Shown here: in pieces, positions 1 through 7,034 of the stretch
How positions within the stretch are numbered: the stretch's first letter is position 1
Layout: the number at the start of each line of letters is the position of its first letter
Source: PALSA-607 sp036510735
GTDB lineage: Bacteria; Actinomycetota; Actinomycetes; Acidothermales; Acidothermaceae
DNA length: 15,456 nucleotides
Direction: 5' to 3'
Assembly (NCBI GenBank): GCA_036510735.1
Contig: DATCDK010000197.1
Coordinates: 1 to 15,456 of the forward strand
Notes under the pieces: model-generated
Seen by the model: the letters and a program-made list of their open reading frames with translations, nothing else
Database searches by the model: none
What the model was told of the DNA's origin: nothing
Program-made: the position numbers and the translations under genes

Positions 1-342
1 GGACTTGCCGGCCGCTCACCAGTGCCGGTGACCCTGGACGTTGCTGTCGAACCTCGCTGCAACCCCACGATTGAAGCGATCGCGTACTTCGTGGTCAGCG
101 AAGCACTGGCCAACATCGCCAAACATTCCGGCGCGAGTCGAGCCGACATCGTGGCGCGGCGCGTCGGCGACCGCTTGCGACTGACGATCCACGATGACGG
201 CGTCGGCGGCGCGGCCGCACATCCGGGCAGCGGGCTCGCCGGCTTGAGCGATCGTGTCGGCGGCGTCGACGGATCTCTTCGCATCGACAGCCCGGTCGGC
301 GGTCCGACCGATCTCACCGTGGAGTTGCCATGCGAGTCGTAA
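1..342 (+). CDS. Sensor histidine kinase, C-terminal ATPase part (5' truncated by window)
   Basis: The reading frame is open from base 1 and ends at TAA 340-342, so only the last 113 residues are present. They form the HATPase domain of a NarL/HPK7-type two-component sensor kinase, which binds ATP and phosphorylates the partner response regulator. Visible motifs are the N-box (SEALANIAKHSGA), the G1 box (DDGVGGA) and the G2 region (GSGLAGLSDRVGGVDGSL), ending in a typical strand (DLTVELP). The sensor region and the phosphorylated His lie outside the window, so the signal cannot be inferred. The response-regulator gene starts inside it (13-base overlap), which indicates translational coupling and a cognate pair. 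Family assignment is secure; the exact kinase subtype is inferred. Confidence 0.9.
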   Translation, partial: GLAGRSPVPVTLDVAVEPRCNPTIEAIAYFVVSEALANIAKHSGASRADIVARRVGDRLRLTIHDDGVGGAAAHPGSGLAGLSDRVGGVDGSLRIDSPVGGPTDLTVELPCES

Positions 343-974
343 TCGCCGAGGACTCGGTGCTGCTGCGCGAAGGACTGTCGCGCCTGCTCACGGAGTCAGG
401 CATGGATGTTGTTGCTGCCGTTGCCGACGGCGAATCGGCGCTGCGCGCAGTAGATGATCACCGACCCGATGTCGCGGTGCTTGACGTTCGGATGCCGCCG
501 ACGCACACGGACGAAGGGCTGCGGGCAGCACTGGTGATCCGTCGTCAATGGCCGGACGTCGCAGTGCTGGTGTTTTCGCAATACGTCGAGGAGCGTTACG
601 CGACTGAACTCTTGGCGGGGGAGACCCGCGGGGTCGGCTATTTGCTGAAGGACAGGGTCGCTGATGTCGTCGAGTTCATCGATGCGTTGCGCCGGGTCGC
701 TAGTGGCGGCACGGTGCTCGACCCTGAGGTCGTCGCGCAACTGCTTGCACGGAGCCGGCGTACGCATCCACTCGACAAGCTCACCGCGCGGGAGCGAGAG
801 GTTCTCGGCCTGATGGCCGAGGGTCGCTCCAACGGTGCAATCGCCGCGGCGCTTGTCGTAGGTGATGGCGCGGTCGAGAAGCACGTGAGCAGCATCTTCA
901 CCAAACTCGATCTGCTACCGGCAGATACCGACCATCGCCGCGTGCTCGCGGTCCTTCGTTATCTCGAGAGCTGA
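330..974 (+). CDS. NarL/FixJ-family response regulator (REC + LuxR HTH)
   Basis: This 214-residue cytoplasmic transcription regulator is the partner of the overlapping kinase. The receiver domain (about 1-120) has the acidic pair E7-D8, phospho-acceptor D52 (AVLDVRMPP), switch residue S83 and conserved K107 (YLLKD). The C-terminal LuxR-type helix-turn-helix begins near residue 151 (LTAREREVLGLMAEGRSN) and carries the usual recognition-helix region (GAVEKHVSSIFTKLDL). The ATG at 330 lies within the end of the kinase gene, the usual arrangement for actinobacterial NarL pairs. The next gene begins 10 bases after the stop, so the regulator probably belongs to a three-gene operon. Its target promoters are not apparent; the adjacent DUF4097 gene is an obvious candidate by position only. 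Confidence 0.95.
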   Translation: MRVVIAEDSVLLREGLSRLLTESGMDVVAAVADGESALRAVDDHRPDVAVLDVRMPPTHTDEGLRAALVIRRQWPDVAVLVFSQYVEERYATELLAGETRGVGYLLKDRVADVVEFIDALRRVASGGTVLDPEVVAQLLARSRRTHPLDKLTAREREVLGLMAEGRSNGAIAAALVVGDGAVEKHVSSIFTKLDLLPADTDHRRVLAVLRYLES

Positions 975-983
975 GGACACATC

Positions 984-1766
984 GTGTATGTCACTGGTGG
1001 CCGGCTGGCTGCGCTGGCGGTGGGTCTGCCGTTCGTCGTGGGCGTCGCTGTCGTCGGTGCGTTTAGCGTCGTCGGCGACTTCGCGCAGACCAGTGAGCGC
1101 CACGTCGCCAGTTATCCGTGGAGCGGTGGCGGGGTCACACTGCGCACCGACGGAAATGTCACGGTCGAGGTCGGTAGCAGCCCGCAGATCGCGGTCATGT
1201 ACACCGAGCACTACCAGTTGAAGAAGCCGAGCGTGACGTCAGCGACGTCGGGCGGCGGCCTGCAACTCACGGCCAAGTGTCCGGGCGCAGTTGTTGTCTT
1301 CGGCAACAACTGCGCGATCAACTACGTGCTCACCGTGCCGGCCACGGCAGCTCTGAATGTGCACAGCGGCGACGGCGACATCCACGTGACCGGGAGCACC
1401 GCCGTGCTATCCCTCGATAGCGGTAACGGCGGCATCGAGTTCGACAACGTGACCGGCGACGTGGTCGCGCACACGGGCAACGGTGGCATCAGTGGCTCGC
1501 AGGTGAGTTCGAGGAATGTGCAGGCGTCGACCGGCGACGGTGACATCCACATCACGTGGTCGATGGCGCCGACGACGGTAGTCGCGACCACCGGCAACGG
1601 CGGTATTCATCTCGTAGTCCCCCAAGGCAGCGGGCCTTATCGAACGTCGACGCACACTGGGAATGGAAGTGTCCATGTCAGTGTGCCGAGCGACTTGAGC
1701 GCTGCCTCATCGATAACGGCGGAAACGGGCGACGGCAGCATCACGATCGGCTACCCGGCCTCGTGA
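984..1766 (+). CDS. DUF4097-type beta-repeat envelope protein
   Basis: The 260-residue protein begins at GTG 984, preceded by GAGGA at 973-977 with 6-base spacing. Residues 8-31 are a single hydrophobic segment, either an uncleaved anchor or a signal peptide, so the rest is predicted to lie outside the cytoplasm. Cys99 and Cys110 could form a disulfide. From residue 128 to the end there are seven turns with the pattern (S/T)G(D/N)G(D/G/S)(I/V), at 128, 146, 164, 183, 203, 225 and 248, spaced 18-23 residues. This is the signature of DUF4097 'putative adhesin' proteins, which are thought to fold as a beta-solenoid. Linkage to a two-component pair suggests a role in envelope-stress sensing or response, as for other DUF4097 neighbours, but no biochemical function can be assigned. 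Confidence 0.8.
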   Translation: MYVTGGRLAALAVGLPFVVGVAVVGAFSVVGDFAQTSERHVASYPWSGGGVTLRTDGNVTVEVGSSPQIAVMYTEHYQLKKPSVTSATSGGGLQLTAKCPGAVVVFGNNCAINYVLTVPATAALNVHSGDGDIHVTGSTAVLSLDSGNGGIEFDNVTGDVVAHTGNGGISGSQVSSRNVQASTGDGDIHITWSMAPTTVVATTGNGGIHLVVPQGSGPYRTSTHTGNGSVHVSVPSDLSAASSITAETGDGSITIGYPAS

Positions 1767-1767
1767 G

Positions 1768-2232
1768 CTACAGCAGTTTCGACATTTGGATCGTCGTGAT
1801 CCGGTAGCCGAGCGATTCGTACAAGGCCCGGGCCACGGAGTTGTTGCCGAACACGTTCAACTCGAGCTTCGTCGCACCGCTCTTGCGCGCGAAGTCCTCG
1901 ACGAGTCCGACCGCCTGGCGCCCGAGGCCATGGCCGCGCGCCGCGACATCGATCTCGATCGACCACAGAAACCAGACGTCGGGCGGAGTGTCTTGTCCGG
2001 CACCGATCCACACGCTCCCGACCGGCAAGCCATCCTCGGTGACGAGGAAGACGAATTGCCCCGGCGCCGGCAGGCCGCCAGGAAAGAGGCGGTCGCTCGC
2101 CGCGTTGGTAGTGCGTCGGGCGGTCTCGGGATCCTCGCCGGTGTCGACCCGGTCGGCGATGTGATCGGCCCTGCTCTGTTCGAGCCACGGGCCGATGTCT
2201 TCGGGCGACATCGCCTGCAGGGTGACCGCCAT
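1768..2232 (-). CDS. GNAT-family N-acetyltransferase
   Basis: This 154-residue protein fits a single GNAT domain. Motif A, which binds the acetyl-CoA pyrophosphate, is seen as IDVAARGHGLGRQAVGLVEDF (residues about 94-114, with the R-G-H-G-L-G loop). Motif B follows as LELNVFGNNSVARALYESLGYR-like sequence at about 123-144. A preceding strand (VGSVWIG) matches the fold core. The frame stays open upstream to 2523, but that part is antisense to the membrane-protein gene and reads as Arg-rich nonsense. The ATG at 2232 gives a normal GNAT N-terminus. There is no clear Shine-Dalgarno; a TACCCT hexamer 7 bases upstream could support a leaderless transcript. It lies 32 bases after the membrane-protein gene on the same strand. 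Its stop is 1 base from the stop of the convergent DUF4097 gene. The acetylated substrate is unknown. Confidence 0.9.
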   Translation of the reverse strand: MAVTLQAMSPEDIGPWLEQSRADHIADRVDTGEDPETARRTTNAASDRLFPGGLPAPGQFVFLVTEDGLPVGSVWIGAGQDTPPDVWFLWSIEIDVAARGHGLGRQAVGLVEDFARKSGATKLELNVFGNNSVARALYESLGYRITTIQMSKLL

Positions 2233-2264
2233 GGCAATTAGGGTAGCGATGTCTGGATCGGGAC

Positions 2265-3272
2265 TTACAGCGCCAGGCGGCGCCGCAGCATTGCCGAGGC
2301 TATCAAGCCAGGGACGATCGGCGCCCAAAAGGACAACAGCCGGTAGACGATGACGGCGGCAAGTGTGGCTCCGCCGCTGACTCCGGCGGTCACCAGGCCC
2401 GCGATCAACGCGGCGTCGACAGTCCCGAGCCCGGCCGGCGTCGGCACGATCTCCGCGGCCGTCGCGCCGACTAGGTAGACAACAGCGACGCGCCAGGTGG
2501 CGACGTCCCCGTCGAATGCCCACAGCGCTGCGTACAAGGCGAGCAGGTTCGATGCCTTCACCGCAGCTGTGCAGGCGATCAACATGGCCAGCCGGGCGGG
2601 ATGACTGACCAGGTCGGCCGCCGCGGCTCGAGCCTCGGTCGCCGTGCGTCCGACCCAGCTCTTACTGAGCCTGGACGGCGAGCGGCTGGTGCGCAGGTTC
2701 ACGGCCCGCGCGATGACGGCGACGAGAAGTGCCCCGACCACCCACAGCATGTCGACGTCGCTCAGCCCACCGAAGAACCACCCTGCCGCCCGCACCGCTA
2801 TACCGGGGCCGAAGACCGCGATACCCATCGCGGCGACGACGATGTGCGCGAGCCCGCAGACCCCGACCGCCGTTGCTGCTCGTCCGGCCGTGACGCCCCG
2901 ACGGGTCAAATAGCGCGCGTTCACTGCCGCCCCGCCGAGTCCAGCAGGGGTGATCCGATTCGCCGCCGCAGCCGCCAGTTGCACCAGCACTGTTCGCGGC
3001 AGGGGCAGGCGGGTACCTGCGGCCGCCTGCAAAGCCAGCGCGGCGAAGAAGTAACTGACGCTAATTGCGGCGGCGACGACCGCAACCCACGGCCATGACG
3101 GCGCGGGCAGGTTCGAGAGCTGGTGGCTGGCGCTGCGAAATCCTGGTGCAACCCGCCAAATCGCGGCGACGCCCACGACGATGGAAAGGACGACGGCGAT
3201 CAGGTGCGATCGGCCGCGGCCTGTTTCCACGCTTTCAGTGTCGGCAGCGCCGACAACATTCTGCTGAAGCAC
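2265..3272 (-). CDS. YbhN/UPF0104-type integral membrane protein (lysylphosphatidylglycerol synthase TM-like)
   Basis: The 335-residue protein has about eight hydrophobic segments (near residues 22-40, 60-85, 135-157, 174-190, 230-250 and several in 255-330). Two family motifs are present: NRITPAGLGG (about 107-116) and VPTPAGLGTVDAALIAGL (about 277-294). They match the flippase-like part of MprF and the stand-alone YbhN/AglD2 family (PF03706). Members are proposed to move or modify lipids or lipid-linked sugars at the membrane; the lysyltransferase domain of MprF is absent. The chosen start is GTG 3272; only a weak AGGT-like sequence precedes it, so the start is uncertain. Its promoter must lie in the 3273-3477 divergent region. 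The next gene on this strand is the acetyltransferase. Confidence 0.85.
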   Translation of the reverse strand: MLQQNVVGAADTESVETGRGRSHLIAVVLSIVVGVAAIWRVAPGFRSASHQLSNLPAPSWPWVAVVAAAISVSYFFAALALQAAAGTRLPLPRTVLVQLAAAAANRITPAGLGGAAVNARYLTRRGVTAGRAATAVGVCGLAHIVVAAMGIAVFGPGIAVRAAGWFFGGLSDVDMLWVVGALLVAVIARAVNLRTSRSPSRLSKSWVGRTATEARAAAADLVSHPARLAMLIACTAAVKASNLLALYAALWAFDGDVATWRVAVVYLVGATAAEIVPTPAGLGTVDAALIAGLVTAGVSGGATLAAVIVYRLLSFWAPIVPGLIASAMLRRRLAL

Positions 3273-3305
3273 ACCTGAACAATCGGCGTAGATCTGGGGT
3301 TGCTG

Positions 3306-3324
3306 TAACGCCGCGCGGCGGTTA
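3306..3324. promoter_or_regulatory. 19-bp near-palindrome in divergent promoter region
   Basis: TAACGCCGC (3306-3314) faces GCGGCGGTTA (3315-3324), an inverted repeat perfect except for one extra G. Its core 3309-3320 is a perfect 12-bp palindrome. It lies 34 bases upstream of the GTG of the membrane-protein gene, between two divergent transcription units, so an operator is plausible. No known regulator site is recognised. Confidence 0.35.
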
Positions 3325-3328
3325 GGGC

Positions 3329-3408
3329 GCCTACCTTAGGCGGCGCTCAGATCGGGCGGCGAGAAGGACTAGGCAGCTGCCCAATGCTCGGGCCTACCTC
3401 AGGCAGCG
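3329..3408. repeat. 17-bp direct repeat pair flanking a possible promoter
   Basis: GCCTACCTTAGGCGGCG (3329-3345) recurs as GCCTACCTCAGGCAGCG (3392-3408), with two mismatches and a start-to-start distance of 63 bases (about six helical turns). The first copy is also a hyphenated palindrome (GCCTA-CCT-TAGGC). Both copies contain TANNNT-like -10 hexamers, so they may be operators overlapping promoters for the divergent genes. This is inference from position and symmetry. Confidence 0.4.
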
Positions 3409-3418
3409 AGTCTGAATG

Positions 3419-3456
3419 TGCCGGAACAGGCGGACGCCAGCAGGCGTCGTCCGGCA
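3419..3456 (+). promoter_or_regulatory. Leader hairpin upstream of small Arg-rich gene
   Basis: TGCCGGA (3419-3425) pairs with TCCGGCA (3450-3456) and ACGCC (3434-3438) pairs with GGCGT (3443-3447), closing on an AGCA loop. An alternative inner stem pairs GGACGCC (3432-3438) with GGCGT-(CG)-TCC. The structure ends 7 bases before the AGAGGAG ribosome-binding site (3464-3470). There is no following T-run, so an RNA leader element or operator is more likely than an intrinsic terminator. Confidence 0.4.
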
Positions 3457-3477
3457 TAGCGCCAGAGGAGCAGCATC

Positions 3478-3744
3478 ATGTCGAACCAGGATTTCTTCGC
3501 GGCGTCGGTGAACGCACGCCGCGCCGGGTTGCAGCGCGAGGCTCGGGCTTCGCGCGTCGCTAGGCAGGCACTGCGGGCCGGGCGCCGGTCGGCCCGGGCC
3601 TCCAGGGGGGCTGGCCGAGAGGCGAACGCGGTCGCTCGCGAGCACGCTCCGCAACCCGCGCGCGCCAGCACTACTACTTCGGCCTCCGGCCACACTTCAC
3701 CCACGGCCTCCGGCCTGCAAGCCACGGCGGTTTGCGGTAGCTGA
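3478..3744 (+). CDS. Small Arg/Ala-rich protein of unknown function
   Basis: This 88-residue protein is not recognised. The evidence that it is a gene is the start context: ATG 3478 follows a near-ideal AGAGGAG (3464-3470) with 7-base spacing, stronger than most sites in this window. It has two parts. The N-terminal 60 residues begin MSNQDFFAASVNARR and continue as a basic, probably helical stretch. The tail (about 63-82) is rich in Ser/Thr/Ala and contains an in-frame repeated 11-mer GGCCTCCGGCC (3681-3691 and 3705-3715). There are 14 Arg, no Lys, about a quarter Ala, and one Cys near the C-terminus. No signal peptide or membrane segment is visible. Nucleic-acid or anionic-polymer binding is possible on charge alone. 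It ends 23 bases before the chosen start of the LAL regulator and may be cotranscribed with it. Confidence 0.6.
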   Translation: MSNQDFFAASVNARRAGLQREARASRVARQALRAGRRSARASRGAGREANAVAREHAPQPARASTTTSASGHTSPTASGLQATAVCGS

Positions 3745-3767
3745 GCGATACCTTGGAGCACGTGACG

Positions 3768-6623
3768 GTGGTCCGCAGCGGCCTCAGCCTGGTGATGGTC
3801 GGCCGGGCTGGCGAGCTGCGCCGCCTCCAGGCGATGGCCGACGGGATGACCGAGCCACGCGTCGTCCTGCTTCACGGCGAAGCCGGCGTTGGTAAGAGCC
3901 GGCTGGTGCGCGAGTTCGTCGCCACCCTGCCCGACCACCAAGTACTCGCCGCCCATGCTGAGCCTGGGCCGCTGGGTCGACCCTTCCACCTGCTGCACGA
4001 AGCGATCGAACGGCGCGTCGGGTCGTGGACCTCGATCCCGCCGGAGCTCGCCAGGTCGCAAGAAGCCTTACGGGTGTTGCTCGGCCCGGTCGTCCCGATC
4101 CTGTCCAGCGACCCCCGCACTGACGTCACGGTCGGCGGCGAGCAGAGCCTGCGCGCTGCCGTCGATCTCGTGCGCTATCTCCTTGACGGTCGCCCCGGTG
4201 TGCTCGTCGCCGAAGACCTGCATTGGGCCGACGCGGAAAGCCTGCGGCTCATCGGACGGCTGGCCACCACTGCCGATTTGCCGCTGCTGATCGTCGGCAC
4301 GTTTCGGCCAGGTGTGGCTGAGGGTCGGTTGTTGGCCGACATGATCGATCGGGTCGCGCGGCAGCGGCTGGTCGAACACGTCGAGCTCGCACCGCTGACC
4401 GAGACGCAGGTCGCGGAGTGGCTCGCAGCCGTCTACCAGAGCCGGGTTCCATGGCGGGTGGCGACCGATCTCGCGCGCCGCACCTCAGGCAACCCGTTCT
4501 TCCTCGAAGAACTGGTCAGTTCGGCACCGGATGTCGAACTCGAGGCGCTGTGCGCGCTGCCGCTGCCGATCAGCGTGAGCGAGGCGGTGCTGCGTCACCT
4601 CGACGGACTGCCCGACACGCAGCGGCGAATCGTCGACTCGGCCGCCGTGCTCGGTCGCCGGATCCCGTTCGACCTGCTCGCGGTCGTGTCCGGCGCCGGT
4701 GAGGACGACCTGATCGCGACCATGCGCGAACTCGTCGAACGCAGCCTGGTCACGGAGATCGAGCCGGACGTCTTCAGCTTCCGTCACGCACTGACTCGCG
4801 AGGCGGTTGCGAGTCGCCTGCTCGGACGGCAACGCCGCCGGCTCCACGAGAAGGCGCACGCCGCGTTGTTGGAAATGGGTAGCGACGACTGGGGCGCTCT
4901 CGCGTACCACGCGGCGGGCGCGCACTTGTGGGACGACGTCGTCGATGCCGCCCGTCGCGGTGCGGCTGTGCATCTGCGTACCGGCTCGACCTACGAAGCG
5001 TTGCGGCTCGCCGAGCTTGGTCTACAAGAGGTCGACGCGGACGCCGTGTTGCTCGAGCTCGCGATGCGAGCCGCGTGGGCCTGCGGACTCATGGTGCAGG
5101 CCGCGAACTACGCCAGCCAGTGGGCGGTGCTCGCCGAAGCCGGAGCCAGTGACGGTGAGCTGAGCCGCGCGTTACGTGCACTTGCGCGGCTCAACTGGGA
5201 GATCGGCGACACAGACCAGCATGCTGCTCTTGTGGCCAGACTGCTGAGCGTCGCCGATCGGTTGCCCGATGGCCATGACCTCGCCGCCGTGTACAGCTAT
5301 GTCGCCGAGGTGCGGATGCTCGCGGGCCAATCCGCCGAGGCGGTGGAATGGGCCGACCGGGCGCTCGCGCTGATGGCGGACGACGACGACATGCGGGCCG
5401 CAGCGATGGTGAATAAGGGCTCCGCTGTTTTCGACATCCCCGGCAGATTCGATGAAGGCGCCGGGCTGCTCGTAACCGCGATTGATACAGCGGTCGAAGA
5501 AGGCGATGTCTTCAGCGCACTGCGCGGGTTGAACAACCTGCTGCAGGGCGTACTCGTGCGATGGCCCGCAGATCAGGTGTGGTCGCACATTGCGCGGATG
5601 AGCGAATTGGTTTCCAGTTTCGGCCGGCACGACTGGGTGTCGAGCCTGGCCGGCATCACCGCGGCATATCACTCGAATGCGCTCGGTGATGCAATCGCCG
5701 CGCGCACCGTGCTCGATGACGCGCTGATCGACTCGACGGCCGACGCGGGCGGCAAGCGCGGTTGGCTGTTGGCCGAACGCGCATGGCTCGCGGGCGAACT
5801 CGGCGACGACGATGACATGGCAGCTGCGAGCGCGATGTTTGCGCTGGCTCCGATCACCGTTGGCGGTACGAGTAGCGCGCACAATCACTGGGTCGAGACT
5901 CTCAGTATGGAATCGGCGGCGCGTGTAGGTGACGTGGCTACTGTCGCCCGCCGACTTGCTGACCTGGGCCAACGTGCCGTTGCTGCGCCGACCGGGGTCT
6001 GCGACCTGTCGTCGTGGACCTGGGGCGTTGGACTCCTGGCCGCGGTTCGGGCCGGGCTACCTCCAGATGATGTCTCGCACGTGCTCGAGTTGCTGTTCGT
6101 CAGCCCGAACCGATCGATTCGCGACGTCGATGCCGGATGGAGTCTGCACGTGCAAGCCGCGCTCGCAGCTGCATCCGGCGATCACGGTGCTGCGGTCGAG
6201 CTGTACCGGGCCGCACTTGCCGAGCCACGTCGGCGTCCGGGCGCGATTATCGATGCTGACGTCCGGATCGGTCTGGCGCGCAGCCTTTTGGTGCTCGGCA
6301 AAATCGACGAAGCGCAGGCGGCTGCCGACGAAGCCGAGGTGTTCCTTGCTCGGTGGACCGGCTGGCGACGCGACGAACTCGTGGCGTTGCGGCATCGTCT
6401 TGCAGCTGGCGGCGCTCGGGTGGTGTCGGGTCAGTTGACCGCGCGTGAGCTCGAAGTCGCGGCGCTCGTTTCCGAGGGTCTCAGCAACTCAGAGATCGGC
6501 CGCAAACTGTTCATCTCGACGAAGACGGCCTCCGTGCACGTATCGAACATCCTGGCCAAACTGTCGATGACGTCGCGCACCCAAATCGCCGCATGGGCGG
6601 TATCGGAAGGCGTGGCGCACTAG
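3768..6623 (+). CDS. LAL-type LuxR transcriptional regulator with AAA/STAND ATPase domain
   Basis: This large ATP-dependent transcription activator belongs to the MalT/LAL class (951 residues, usual family length about 900-1000). The N-terminal ATPase domain has a Walker A (GEAGVGKS, residues 37-44), a Walker B (GVLVAEDLHWAD, about 144-155) and the NPFFLEEL motif typical of the family (about 244-251). The middle (about 380-860) is Ala/Leu-rich and helical, resembling the TPR-like sensor region. The LuxR helix-turn-helix is at 890-951 (LTARELEVAALVSEGLSN, then TASVHVSNILAKLSM). The frame opens further back to TTG 3753. I chose GTG 3768 because GGAG at 3755-3758 lies 9 bases before it; GTG 3762 (3-base spacing) and ATG 3795, which gives the classic MVGR start, are alternatives. 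Its inducer and targets are unknown; the glycan operon downstream is a candidate by position. Confidence 0.92.
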   Translation: MVRSGLSLVMVGRAGELRRLQAMADGMTEPRVVLLHGEAGVGKSRLVREFVATLPDHQVLAAHAEPGPLGRPFHLLHEAIERRVGSWTSIPPELARSQEALRVLLGPVVPILSSDPRTDVTVGGEQSLRAAVDLVRYLLDGRPGVLVAEDLHWADAESLRLIGRLATTADLPLLIVGTFRPGVAEGRLLADMIDRVARQRLVEHVELAPLTETQVAEWLAAVYQSRVPWRVATDLARRTSGNPFFLEELVSSAPDVELEALCALPLPISVSEAVLRHLDGLPDTQRRIVDSAAVLGRRIPFDLLAVVSGAGEDDLIATMRELVERSLVTEIEPDVFSFRHALTREAVASRLLGRQRRRLHEKAHAALLEMGSDDWGALAYHAAGAHLWDDVVDAARRGAAVHLRTGSTYEALRLAELGLQEVDADAVLLELAMRAAWACGLMVQAANYASQWAVLAEAGASDGELSRALRALARLNWEIGDTDQHAALVARLLSVADRLPDGHDLAAVYSYVAEVRMLAGQSAEAVEWADRALALMADDDDMRAAAMVNKGSAVFDIPGRFDEGAGLLVTAIDTAVEEGDVFSALRGLNNLLQGVLVRWPADQVWSHIARMSELVSSFGRHDWVSSLAGITAAYHSNALGDAIAARTVLDDALIDSTADAGGKRGWLLAERAWLAGELGDDDDMAAASAMFALAPITVGGTSSAHNHWVETLSMESAARVGDVATVARRLADLGQRAVAAPTGVCDLSSWTWGVGLLAAVRAGLPPDDVSHVLELLFVSPNRSIRDVDAGWSLHVQAALAAASGDHGAAVELYRAALAEPRRRPGAIIDADVRIGLARSLLVLGKIDEAQAAADEAEVFLARWTGWRRDELVALRHRLAAGGARVVSGQLTARELEVAALVSEGLSNSEIGRKLFISTKTASVHVSNILAKLSMTSRTQIAAWAVSEGVAH

Positions 6624-6680
6624 CCCTGCCAGGACGCTCACGACACATGCCCGAAACGTCCGTGCTCGAAGCAACCGGTC

Positions 6681-6693
6681 AACCGCCACGGTT
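6681..6693 (+). terminator. Possible weak terminator after LAL regulator
   Basis: AACCG-CCA-CGGTT forms a perfect 5-bp stem 57 bases after the LAL stop, with a possible outer GGTC/GACC pairing (6677-6680 with 6699-6702 approximately). There is no proper T-tract, only TTTGGG, so intrinsic termination is doubtful. Confidence 0.25.
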
Positions 6694-6888
6694 TGGGCGA
6701 CCCGCGGTGCAGTTGCCGGACCTCGTGACAGTGAAATAAGTGACGGTTGTTGACCTCTGAGGTGAAGAAGCGCCACGGATTTCGTGTGATGCCGCTCACT
6801 TCTCGAGGCGATGGGAGCGCTATCAGCAGTTATAGCTCGTTCACGGTTCGGCCAGAGGGTGCTGGGGCAGGTAGTCTGTGGGGTATCG

Positions 6889-6950
6889 CTCCGCTTCGCG
6901 GAGTACATGATCGCCCTATTCGCCCGACTCGGGTGGGGGCTTCTTGATCA
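6889..6950 (+). promoter_or_regulatory. Tandem hairpins upstream of glycan operon
   Basis: The first hairpin is CTCCGC-TTC-GCGGAG (6889-6903, perfect 6-bp stem). The second is nested: TGATCGCCC (6908-6916) can pair with GGGC (6937-6940) and, across a TTCTT bulge, GATCA (6946-6950), enclosing CCCGA-C-TCGGG (6923-6933). They could be a transcription attenuator or terminator, or an operator overlapping a possible -35 (TTGATC, 6944-6949). Confidence 0.35.
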
Positions 6951-6972
6951 CTAAATCTGCTGCGGCGATTTT
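6944..6972 (+). promoter_or_regulatory. Candidate promoter of the glycan operon
   Basis: TTGATC (6944-6949, 4 of 6 to TTGACA) and GATTTT (6967-6972, keeping the A at position 2 and T at position 6) are separated by 17 bases. This would give a leader of roughly 55 bases before ATG 7035. The -35 overlaps the 3' arm of the upstream hairpin. The match is weak and rests on position. Confidence 0.3.
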
Positions 6973-7034
6973 GACGCTCGCTCGCGCGCACCGTCGCGCA
7001 CGCGTGCGACACCGGCAACCGGAAGGCTGCGATC

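Larger units (their letters stand above)
6624..7034 (+). other. Non-coding region between LAL regulator and glycan operon
   Basis: No convincing gene lies in these 411 bases; the only open frame (66 codons, from a TTG at 6747) has no ribosome-binding site. The region holds several perfect short inverted repeats: AACCG-CCA-CGGTT at 6681-6693, CTCCGC-TTC-GCGGAG at 6889-6903, a nested structure at 6908-6950 and a 12-bp palindrome at 6997-7008. It presumably contains the end of the LAL transcript and the promoter and leader of the downstream operon. Confidence 0.6.

Noticed and set aside
2233..2523. N-terminal extension of the GNAT gene frame on the minus strand
   Set aside because: It overlaps the coding sequence of the membrane protein on the same strand and reads as Arg-rich nonsense; ATG 2232 gives a normal GNAT start.
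3399..4061. 220-codon minus-strand frame across the small Arg-rich gene and LAL start
   Set aside because: Its composition is low-information and it is antisense to the Walker A region of the LAL gene. It remains the only rival to the 3478-3744 gene, but lacks a ribosome-binding site.
6841..6884. Promoter with TAGTCT (6872-6877) as -10
   Set aside because: No -35 at suitable spacing; TTCACG upstream is 25 or more bases away. It remains possible as a -35-independent promoter but is not supported enough to list.
6747..6947. 66-codon open frame in the intergenic region
   Set aside because: It starts at TTG without a ribosome-binding site, crosses the hairpins and shows no recognisable protein pattern.
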